Below, piece by piece: positions 56,780 through 64,000 of a stretch of DNA of 64,000 nt. The notes under the pieces are model-generated. The model made no database searches and was not told where the DNA came from. It worked only from the letters and a program-made list of their open reading frames with translations. The position numbers and the translations under genes were made by a program. Origin of the DNA: Synechocystis sp. PCC 7509 (lineage in GTDB: Bacteria; Cyanobacteriota; Cyanobacteriia; Cyanobacteriales; Chroococcidiopsidaceae); contig NZ_ALVU02000001.1 of NCBI RefSeq assembly GCF_000332075.2, positions 1,054,001 to 1,118,000 on the forward strand, written 5' to 3'. The first letter of the stretch is position 1, and every line of letters begins with the position of its first letter.

Positions 56780-56987
56780 AGCAAATCTTCTTTAACTAAG
56801 AGAATAGAATTAAGTATTTGTTCTACCTTTTGAGGCATATCTAAAGGTAGAAAAATTAAAAAAACCGAGATTAAAACCCCAAAAATCAGGTTTTTAGCTA
56901 ATTTTAGGCTTGTAAGTCCAAATTTTTGTATATAACATTGAAGTTAGGTTTCAAAGCTTGTCATAAGGCGCGTCGCGTCATTTTTGC

Positions 56988-57248
56988 ATGGATATTCAGC
57001 TTATAAATATCGGTTTTGGTAATATCGTCTCTGCCAACCGAGTAGTTGCGATTGTTAGTCCCGAATCTGCCCCCATTAAGCGTATTATTACAGATGCGCG
57101 CGATCGCGGGCAGCTAATTGATGCTACTTATGGTCGGCGTACTAGGGCGGTAATTATTACTGATTCTAGCCACGTGATTTTGTCGGCAATTCAGCCGGAA
57201 ACTGTAGCCAATCGGTTTGTCCTTAGCCGCGAACAACCAGATAATTAG
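56988..57248 (+). CDS. remA: RemA-like (DUF370) regulator
   Basis: 86 aa, DUF370 family. [77 protein letters not shown] matches the Bacillus RemA pattern over its whole length, including the DNA-binding Arg region. RemA activates matrix genes in Bacillus; the cyanobacterial target is unknown. Followed 28 bp later by gmk in the same orientation, a pairing seen also in Bacillus and many cyanobacteria. Confidence 0.93.
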   Translation: MDIQLINIGFGNIVSANRVVAIVSPESAPIKRIITDARDRGQLIDATYGRRTRAVIITDSSHVILSAIQPETVANRFVLSREQPDN

Positions 57249-57276
57249 TATAGAGCGCTGTAAATAAAAATTGAAT

Positions 57277-57882
57277 ATGTCGAATTTGTGCCAGGGAATG
57301 CAAATTTCTAATTCTACTCAAGACAATTGCCCATCTTGGGGGAAGTTAATTGTTTTAACCGGCCCTAGTGGCGTTGGCAAGGGTACTTTGGTGCAAGTTC
57401 TCCGGCAACGTCACCCCGAACTTTATTTGTCAATTTCTGCGACTACTCGTTCGCCACGTCCGGGGGAAATTCAAGAGCAACATTACTACTTTGTTAGTCG
57501 TAATGATTTTGAAAAAATGATTGCGGGCAATAATCTTCTGGAATGGGCAGAGTTTGCGGGGAACTATTACGGCACTTTGCGTTTACCTGTAGAACAAAAA
57601 CTCGCCCAAAGCAAAACTGTTTTGCTGGAAATTGAGCTACAAGGAGCTAAACAAATTTCTACTTCTATGCCCGATGCCTTACGGATTTTTATTCTACCGC
57701 CGTCTTTTAGCGCCTTAGAGCAACGCTTGCGAAACCGCGCCACCGACTCCGAATCAGCTATTGTTCGTCGTCTTCAACAGGCCCAAATAGAAATTGATGC
57801 CGCTTGCGAGTTTGATTTACAAATTATTAATGACGACTTAGAAACAGCTTTGCATCAACTGGAGACTGCTATATTTGGTTAA
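57277..57882 (+). CDS. gmk: guanylate kinase
   Basis: Phosphorylates GMP to GDP. About 201 aa from the ATG at 57277; the ATG at 57298 gives 194 aa and is about equally good, while the TTG at 57271 is less likely. P-loop [16 protein letters not shown]-binding [11 protein letters not shown] and [31 protein letters not shown], lid [19 protein letters not shown]. Complete. Confidence 0.96.
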   Translation: MSNLCQGMQISNSTQDNCPSWGKLIVLTGPSGVGKGTLVQVLRQRHPELYLSISATTRSPRPGEIQEQHYYFVSRNDFEKMIAGNNLLEWAEFAGNYYGTLRLPVEQKLAQSKTVLLEIELQGAKQISTSMPDALRIFILPPSFSALEQRLRNRATDSESAIVRRLQQAQIEIDAACEFDLQIINDDLETALHQLETAIFG

Positions 57883-57889
57883 AGCCAAA

Positions 57890-57955
57890 AGAGTAGGCAA
57901 AAAAAGTAAAAGTTTTCACTTAAAGTAAATACAATTTACCTTTCTTACCTACTCT
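57890..57955. terminator. bidirectional terminator between gmk and psaL
   Basis: AGAGTAGG (57890-57897) and CCTACTCT (57948-57955) close a long AT-rich imperfect hairpin with further internal pairing (GTAAA/TTTAC). It separates convergent gmk and psaL. Confidence 0.6.
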
Positions 57956-57997
57956 ATTTATCCCGCAAATTTTTAGGCGTGCGGTGAGTTCTCCCAA

Positions 57998-58519
57998 CTA
58001 GCCAAACACTCGTTGGATTACTTCTATATTGTCAAGCAGGAAGTAGGCAACTACCGCCCCACCAACGCCACCAATTAGAAAGCTAGTAGCGTAAGTATTC
58101 CAACCTTCGGGGGACTTGAAAGCATCAGGTACTTTATTTGCTGTCGTTACATTAGCAACTGGTTGGGGAGGATTGCTATTAGCGTACAGTGCGATCGCAA
58201 AAGCTGAAATTGCCACCATACCCAAGGTTGATAATAACCCAGCCAAATTAGCAATATCAGTATCTCGCAGTGGCCCTAGTTTGGCAAAGGGGCCAAGCAG
58301 CCAATAACCATGAGCCATACCAGCTTCTATTCCTCGCCGTTGGGTAGTTATCCCTTGGCGGTAAGCTGGCAAGTTATTAATGAACCATTTAACGAGGCTA
58401 GAATTATTGATTGGTGTTTCCAAGTCTCCCCACTGCGGATCGCGGTTGGGAGGAAACACAACTTCTCTATTTCTAGGATCGCTAGGGCGATCTTTTGATG
58501 CATCTATTGCTTGCGCCAT
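57998..58519 (-). CDS. psaL: photosystem I reaction centre subunit XI (PsaL)
   Basis: Thylakoid membrane protein that holds photosystem I trimers together. 173 aa from the ATG at 58519 (MAQAIDASKDRPSDPRNREVVFPPNRDPQ, the normal cyanobacterial start); an ATG at 58543 would add eight residues. Three transmembrane helices; the conserved FINNLPAYRQGITTQRRGIEAGMAHGYWLLGPFAKLGPLRDTDIANLAGLLSTLG contains chlorophyll-binding residues. Its own transcription unit, with a 7-bp inverted repeat GTTATTT/AAATAAC at 58563-58585 upstream. Confidence 0.97.
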   Translation of the reverse strand: MAQAIDASKDRPSDPRNREVVFPPNRDPQWGDLETPINNSSLVKWFINNLPAYRQGITTQRRGIEAGMAHGYWLLGPFAKLGPLRDTDIANLAGLLSTLGMVAISAFAIALYANSNPPQPVANVTTANKVPDAFKSPEGWNTYATSFLIGGVGGAVVAYFLLDNIEVIQRVFG

Positions 58520-58713
58520 ATTTGCTCTGATGTATTTAAACAAGATAGTGGCATCATTTTAGGTTATTTGCTGTAGTTAAATAACAGTTTTCGTTGCCAA
58601 CTTTAGAAAAATTAATTAAGCTAACTTTTGCTAAATAATCACTAAAAAAACTCGCAATCTATGCTATGGAAAAATTGCAAATTTCTACCTTTAGAAGTAA
58701 GACTAAATTACAG

Positions 58714-58779
58714 TTATTAGCTATTAGCTAAGTAAATTACCTGGTTGACAAGTAATCTATAGGAGCTAACAGCTAATAA
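58714..58779 (-). terminator. long hairpin after psaJ
   Basis: TTATTAGCTATTAGCT (58714-58729) pairs with AGCTAACAGCTAATAA (58764-58779), 15 of 16 bases. It lies 30 bp beyond the psaJ stop. Without a T-run it may protect the mRNA 3' end rather than terminate. Confidence 0.5.
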
Positions 58780-58808
58780 GATTTTATCGAAGTAGTAAAT
58801 AGCTACTG

Positions 58809-58958
58809 CTACGGCATAGGATGAAAAAGCAAGTCAGGGAAACTGTAATTGAATAAAGCCCAAGTAGTGAAAGCAACAGAAACTGAAAGCACTGCCAGCA
58901 CTGGCGCTAGAGAAAGATACTGAAGAAAGTAGGTTTTTTGGTCTTCTTTATTTTTCAT
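58809..58958 (-). CDS. psaJ: photosystem I subunit IX (PsaJ), 49 aa
   Basis: Single-helix photosystem I subunit that stabilises PsaF. The 49-codon frame reads MKNKEDQKTYFLQYLSLAPV, then a hydrophobic helix (about 17-36) ending TTWALFNYSFPDLLFHPMP; the LAPVLAVLS and W-x-x-FN...LLFHPM pattern is the PsaJ signature. It starts 38 bp after the psaF stop, as in other cyanobacteria, so psaF-psaJ form an operon. Small genes like this are easily missed. Confidence 0.95.
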   Translation of the reverse strand: MKNKEDQKTYFLQYLSLAPVLAVLSVSVAFTTWALFNYSFPDLLFHPMP

Positions 58959-58996
58959 CAATTGACATCCAAAATAAACGGATAAATTAAGCTAAA

Positions 58997-59497
58997 TTAG
59001 CGCGGCGAAACAGGTATTTCTTCATCTTTGGCGTAAAGTTCGCCAGATAAAAATTCCGAAGTAGCTGCCAAAGGCCAAGTAGCACCTCCGACGGTACATT
59101 GCAGCGCCAAAGGCACGTCAATGATAATTTCCTTGCTTTCGGGAGAACCGTCTAATTTCTTGATGGCTCGGATATAAGAGCGACCTGCCCAGCCAATCCA
59201 ACCAGCAATATAAAGAAAGAGAATGCTAGGAATAATAAAATCTCCAGCACGGTCGAGGCGACCATCAACAATTAAATGGGGCAAACCTTCAGGACCGCAC
59301 TGGGCTTGAGCATAACGCTCAAAACGTTTTGCGCCGGATTGAGGGTCGGAAGTTGTGTTGCGGGCATCTTTTGCCCGTTGAAGAAACGCTGGTGATTCAC
59401 TACAAGGTACTAGGTTAGCTCCCGGTGAAGCTGAGGCTGGAGGAGCAAAGTTAAACCAGAAACCAATGACTAGAACCAAAGCAAACAATCGTTGCAT
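58997..59497 (-). CDS. psaF: photosystem I subunit III (PsaF)
   Basis: 166 aa with a signal peptide (1-23, cleavage after ASA) that directs the N-terminal domain to the lumen, where it faces plastocyanin or cytochrome c6. The lumenal part has the conserved [15 protein letters not shown] and [43 protein letters not shown], the second ending in the transmembrane helix. Complete, first gene of psaF-psaJ, divergent from tsaD as in many cyanobacteria. Confidence 0.97.
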   Translation of the reverse strand: MQRLFALVLVIGFWFNFAPPASASPGANLVPCSESPAFLQRAKDARNTTSDPQSGAKRFERYAQAQCGPEGLPHLIVDGRLDRAGDFIIPSILFLYIAGWIGWAGRSYIRAIKKLDGSPESKEIIIDVPLALQCTVGGATWPLAATSEFLSGELYAKDEEIPVSPR

Positions 59498-59846
59498 GAA
59501 ATTGTTTCCCTTTGTTACAAAACAAATAAAGTTTGTTGTACGAGCGAAAAATCTGCTCTTGAGGGTTTCCCTCTACAGAGTTTTCCCAGAGAGCGGATCT
59601 TGGCGGTAGCAATAGTTATACTGCCGATTTTCCCCAAGAGCGAAAATGCTTGTACAAGTTTTTTTGGGGAGGCGAGTTTGACCGGAAGCATAACGATACC
59701 TATCAAACTCGCGCTCTGAGCTTGGAAGTTATCATACTCTTGTCGGCGATCCGAGAAGGGTTTAAGTAAATAAAAGTTTAAGTTTCTCAAACAATACAAG
59801 CAGGCAACTGCCAGAAATATAGTAAATTAAGCGTTGATTTCAAAAA
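59498..59846. promoter_or_regulatory. 349-bp divergent control region, psaF/tsaD
   Basis: No gene. It contains a perfect inverted repeat GCGAGTTTGA (59672-59681)/TCAAACTCGC (59703-59712) with a 21-nt loop and a CTTGTACAAG palindrome at 59649-59658. Long leader regions are usual for light-regulated psa genes; specific promoter elements could not be assigned. Confidence 0.5.
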
Positions 59847-60890
59847 ATGGCAACTATCTTAGCAATAGAAACTAGCTGCGATGAAACTGCCGTGGCAGTA
59901 GTAAACAATCGTACCGTTTGCAGTAGTATCGTAGCTTCTCAAATTCCCATTCATAAAAAGTACGGCGGGGTAGTACCAGAAGTAGCATCGCGCCAGCACT
60001 TAGAAACCATCAATAGCGCGACTTCCGCCGCCCTAGAACAGGCGCAAATATCAATAAACCAAATTGATGCGATCGCCGTAACTTGTGCGCCAGGGCTTGT
60101 AGGGGCGCTAATGGTAGGCTTATCTGCCGCCAAAACTTTAGCAATTTTGTACAACCTGCCATTAATCGGAGTACATCACCTCGAAGGGCATATTTACGCC
60201 AATTGTTTGAGCGAACCTAGTTTAGAGCCGCCGTTTTTAAGTTTGTTAGTTTCTGGCGGTCATACCAGCTTGATTTATGTCAAAGATTGCGGCGGATACG
60301 AAACCCTGGGGCAAACCCGCGACGATGCGGCGGGAGAAGCTTTTGACAAAGTAGCCCGATTATTAGACTTAGGATATCCGGGCGGCCCAGCCATTGATAA
60401 GTTAGCTCAAATCGGCAATCCCCAAGCTTTTGCCCTTCCCGAAGGCAAAATTTCTCTGCCCAAGGGTGGTTATCATCCTTACGATTCTAGTTTTAGCGGC
60501 TTAAAAACGGCGGTGTTGCGGCTAGTACAGCAGCTAAAGGTTGAAAACGTGGTTGTTCCCGTGGCAGATATCGCTGCTAGTTTTCAAGAAACTGTAGCCC
60601 AAAGTCTCACCAAAAGAGCCATTGCTTGTGCTATCGATTTCGGTCTAGACACTATTGCTGTAGGTGGTGGCGTAGCGGCAAATAGCGGACTGAGACAGCA
60701 TTTACAAAAAGCTGCTACCGATCGCAATTTACGCGTACTATTTCCACCGATGAAGTTTTGTACCGACAATGCGGCAATGATTGGCTGTGCGGCGGCGGCA
60801 CACTTTGAGCGCGGACACACTTCACCATTAACTTTGGGAGTGCGATCGCGTTTACCACTAACAGAAGTTATGCAACTCTATCAGCATTAG
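59847..60890 (+). CDS. tsaD: tRNA N6-adenosine threonylcarbamoyltransferase TsaD
   Basis: Transfers threonylcarbamoyl to A37 of ANN-decoding tRNAs. 347 aa, ASKHA fold: [14 protein letters not shown] at the N-terminus, metal-binding His pair in [48 protein letters not shown] and [13 protein letters not shown] with the metal Asp. Complete. Followed 16 bp later by a convergent gene. Confidence 0.97.
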   Translation: MATILAIETSCDETAVAVVNNRTVCSSIVASQIPIHKKYGGVVPEVASRQHLETINSATSAALEQAQISINQIDAIAVTCAPGLVGALMVGLSAAKTLAILYNLPLIGVHHLEGHIYANCLSEPSLEPPFLSLLVSGGHTSLIYVKDCGGYETLGQTRDDAAGEAFDKVARLLDLGYPGGPAIDKLAQIGNPQAFALPEGKISLPKGGYHPYDSSFSGLKTAVLRLVQQLKVENVVVPVADIAASFQETVAQSLTKRAIACAIDFGLDTIAVGGGVAANSGLRQHLQKAATDRNLRVLFPPMKFCTDNAAMIGCAAAAHFERGHTSPLTLGVRSRLPLTEVMQLYQH

Positions 60891-60906
60891 GGAATTGCCA
60901 TTACCC

Positions 60907-61833
60907 CTATCTAACCAAAATAGAACGAATTTCCCTAGCCACAGCATCTGTTTGTTCTAGCATTGCCAAGTGTCCGCAATTGGAAATTTCTAATACATTG
61001 CCTTGGTTGCTTTGAAACAACGGGTGAAAGCTTGCCAGATGACGTACATATTTTGGTTCCATAATCTGGTCTTGCTGTCCGGCAAAGAAATACACAGGCT
61101 GAGACAATTGAGATACTAACGAAGGTAATCGGTTAACTTCTGCCTCGGTGGTCGAGTCTAAAAGCGTGCCTAAAGCAGCTTCGGGGTCAGCCATTACAAA
61201 ATCAATTACTCTTTGCCGACCCCACTTTTGGGCGATCGGATTAACTACGTTAGCGCGGGTAAATATTAAGTCAACTAAAGGCAAATAACAAAGCCAACGC
61301 GGACGGATTTTTACTAACTGCTGACCGGCGGCGCGAAACTGCTCAAAAGCCTCTTTGAGATAAACTCCTCCACCCGCATTAATACAAATTACTCCTTTAA
61401 TTTGGGTACTACGGTCGGCAGCCCATAGCGCCACCGTAGCGCCTAGAGAGTGACCAATTAACCAGGCGTTGTTAATATTTAACTTTTCTAACAAAATTAC
61501 TAAATCCTGGGCATAAGCCGCCGCCGTGTAGCAATTAGAAAATATATTTTCCGCCGTCGCCTCTAAGGAATTGGTCTGAAATGGGGTAATGGAGAAAGAA
61601 TTATTTGTTAACTTAGTTTTTGCTGTGTTGGGCGCTAAACCGCCAATCGATTCACCAAAGCCACGTAAATCGTAAGCCAAACACTGGTAATCGGGGGCAA
61701 ATCCTTCGATTAAAGGTTGCCAGTATTTACGACTTAATAGCCAACCGTGAATAAAAACTAAGGTCGGAGAACTTGACGCAAAGCCCGTCAGTTCGTAGCT
61801 ATGTTCAATTCCCAAAATTTCAATAGTTGCCAT
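60907..61833 (-). CDS. alpha/beta hydrolase
   Basis: 308 aa, alpha/beta-hydrolase fold: oxyanion-hole region VFIHGWLLSRKYW, nucleophile elbow LIGHSLGATVALWAA (Ser), acid region YFFAGQQDQIM (Asp) and His in ISNCGHLAMLEQ. A short insertion of low-complexity sequence (TKLTNNSFSITPFQTNSLEATAENIF at about 72-100) precedes the third helix. Substrate unknown; no signal peptide, so cytoplasmic. Confidence 0.9.
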   Translation of the reverse strand: MATIEILGIEHSYELTGFASSSPTLVFIHGWLLSRKYWQPLIEGFAPDYQCLAYDLRGFGESIGGLAPNTAKTKLTNNSFSITPFQTNSLEATAENIFSNCYTAAAYAQDLVILLEKLNINNAWLIGHSLGATVALWAADRSTQIKGVICINAGGGVYLKEAFEQFRAAGQQLVKIRPRWLCYLPLVDLIFTRANVVNPIAQKWGRQRVIDFVMADPEAALGTLLDSTTEAEVNRLPSLVSQLSQPVYFFAGQQDQIMEPKYVRHLASFHPLFQSNQGNVLEISNCGHLAMLEQTDAVAREIRSILVR

Positions 61834-62726
<893 letters not shown>

Positions 62727-62805
62727 AGCCGTTCCTACTAGACAATTAAATGGTTATTTGTTATAGTCTTACTTCTTGTGTTAAGTTAGTGGACGAGATT
62801 AAATC

Positions 62806-62879
62806 CGGGATGTAGCGCAGCTTGGTAGCGCGCCTGCTTTGGGAGCAGGATGTCGCAGGTTCAAATCCTGTCATCCCGA
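62806..62879 (+). tRNA. tRNA-Pro (anticodon UGG)
   Basis: 74-nt cloverleaf. Acceptor CGGGATG (62806-62812) pairs with CATCCCG (62872-62878) plus discriminator A. D-arm GCGCAGCTTGGTAGCGC, anticodon stem CCTGC/GCAGG with loop TTTGGGA (anticodon TGG), T-arm with GGTTCAAATCC. CCA is not encoded. Confidence 0.97.
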
Positions 62880-63290
62880 TTGAGAAAAAATATCTAAAAT
62901 AATTGCAATTAGTTACAATTTATGCTGCAACTAAGATAAAAAACAGTGCCAATTTTCAAATTGGTAACAAAATCTTGTCCAAGCAGCTTACTTAGATCCG
63001 GTGAAGTAGGAACGATTTTTCTTTGCCCAGCGTCAACCATAAACAAGTGTAGATTGTCAGCGATTAGAGATTTTGTCCAAAAACCTTTGTTTCCCTGAGA
63101 ACGCCAGGAACAAATTGTGCCAAATTTTCAACAGCTAAAACTAAGTAGAATTATATTGAGCGGGCAAAAAAAGGAATGAACGATAGAATAGCTCACATAA
63201 ATTGTTCCTCCTCATCACACATCGAATCAATAGTAAGTAAGATATAACCGTTTGACTGATAATAATTGGCAACTCATGCCAGGAGTATTC
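62880..63290. other. 411-bp spacer between tRNA-Pro and the Tic22-like gene
   Basis: AT-rich; has an inverted repeat CCAATTT-TC-AAATTGG (62949-62964) and an imperfect hairpin near 63086-63114. No gene of more than about 25 codons. A ribosome binding site AGGAGT (63281-63286) serves the next gene. Confidence 0.5.
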
Positions 63291-64000
63291 ATGAAATCAA
63301 TGTTTAATTTGGGTGCAAAGTTAGGGATAGTTAGCAGTGCCATCATCGGCTCGGCAATTGTCGGCACCCTCAGCGCGATCGCCATGCCTCAAGAGAAAAT
63401 TGTCCAAAAGCTAGGGCCAGTACCTGTATTTACCATCACTGATGCCAAAGGAGCGCCGCTAGTAGCTTCTAATAGCGACAACGATAAGCAAGGAGGAGTT
63501 GCGGGGGTATTTATCAATCAACGGGATGCAGAAGCGTTCGTCAATCAGCTTAAAACCAAAAACCCGGAACTAGCTAAAAGCGTCCGGGTAGTTCCCGTCT
63601 CTTTGGGTGAAGTATATAAGCTAGATCAATCTACCGCCAACAAACCTAACGCCTTAGACTTTGCTTACGTACCAGCCAAGCAACAAGTAGATGCAGCAAT
63701 GGCAATACTTAAAAAAGCAGGTCAAGATGAGAAAAAGTTTCAAGGAACGCCGTTGTTTGTCGCTAAAGCTGGCAAAGAAAAAGGCTACTTAACGGTAAAA
63801 CAAGCAAATCAACAAGTAATTCCTTTCTTTTTCAACCAAGAAGAATTGCAAACAATGCTAGAGCGCTTCAAAAAACAACAACCAGACTTAGCTTCTACTG
63901 TGGAAATTCAAGTAGTGAACTTAGAAGGGGTAATTGAAACGATGAAAAGTCGCAACGATAACCAGCTAGACCAAATCATGTTGGTTCCACCCAAAGAATC
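63291..64000 (+). CDS. Tic22-like protein (3' end outside window)
   Basis: Partial: 236 codons seen, frame open at the window end. A signal peptide (about 1-32, ending LSAIAMPQ) is followed by the Tic22 domain: EKIVQKLGPVPVFTITDAKGAPLVAS, GGVAGVFINQRDAEAFVNQLKTKNPELAKSVRVVPVSLGEVYKL, then FQGTPLFVAKAGKEKGYLTV and QQVIPFFFNQEELQTMLERFKKQQP. Cyanobacterial Tic22 is a periplasmic chaperone-like protein needed for outer-membrane biogenesis. Start ATG 63291 has a good ribosome binding site. Confidence 0.92.
   Translation, partial: MKSMFNLGAKLGIVSSAIIGSAIVGTLSAIAMPQEKIVQKLGPVPVFTITDAKGAPLVASNSDNDKQGGVAGVFINQRDAEAFVNQLKTKNPELAKSVRVVPVSLGEVYKLDQSTANKPNALDFAYVPAKQQVDAAMAILKKAGQDEKKFQGTPLFVAKAGKEKGYLTVKQANQQVIPFFFNQEELQTMLERFKKQQPDLASTVEIQVVNLEGVIETMKSRNDNQLDQIMLVPPKE

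Noticed and set aside
63001-63010. GTGAAGTAGG resembles the GGAAGTAGG core of the cyanobacterial glutamine riboswitch.
   Set aside because: The required 5' CGTTCA element is absent upstream and the gene downstream encodes a Tic22-like protein, not a nitrogen-control gene.

Overview
The window is chromosomal DNA from a cyanobacterium. It carries photosystem I genes (psaL, psaJ, psaF), cyanobacterial-type families (DUF3727, a Tic22-like protein, a PatA-like regulator, CbiD) and very many copies of the HIP1 octamer GCGATCGC. Base composition is moderately AT-rich with long AT-rich spacers. I cannot name the species from sequence alone.

Layout. 0.1-8.5 kb is a housekeeping block on the + strand: mutS, a small unknown gene, a two-part acetyltransferase, ruvX/yqgF, a DUF3727 gene, mltG, a YqeG-type HAD phosphatase and proB. 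8.5-22.2 kb holds a membrane protein with an MshEN-like N-terminus, an APC permease, an exported FAD oxidoreductase, clpS, a DUF2103 gene, truB, an exported TPR-CHAT protease-like protein, a membrane GTPase with DUF697 and glutaminase. 22.2-26.3 kb contains a TnpB-only IS200/IS605-type element that split a Lin0512-family gene at its second codon, then ppk2, a decayed short-chain dehydrogenase and a probably Tat-exported superoxide dismutase.

26.5-37.3 kb is a complete chemosensory operon: CheR with TPRs, PatA-like regulator, double CheW, two MCPs without a HAMP domain, CheA fused to a receiver, and CheB. Unlike the usual cyanobacterial pix/hmp clusters it has both adaptation enzymes and no stand-alone CheY. 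The architecture recalls Wsp-type systems, with a PATAN-receiver protein where Wsp has a diguanylate cyclase.

37.3-42.8 kb is metabolic: guaA, cbiD, an MFS transporter and moaA. 42.9-49.7 kb is an accessory island: an overlapping DUF6888/DUF6887 pair, a DUF559 endonuclease-like gene bracketed by GC-rich inverted repeats, and a single-chain Type IIG-like restriction-modification gene cut in two by an IS1-family element with a perfect 8-bp target duplication. Precise excision would restore a 1261-codon reading frame. A DUF1622 gene and a strongly structured, gene-free segment follow.

49.7-54.5 kb is a two-gene operon for a WGR-HEAT repeat protein and a SWIM zinc-finger protein, resembling part of the E. 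coli yeh locus. 54.5-64 kb returns to core genes: NFACT/Rqc2-like, remA-like, gmk, psaL, psaJ (49 codons), psaF, tsaD, an alpha/beta hydrolase, a GNAT enzyme, tRNA-Pro(UGG) and a Tic22-like gene that runs off the end of the window. No CRISPR array, prophage or rRNA gene was seen.
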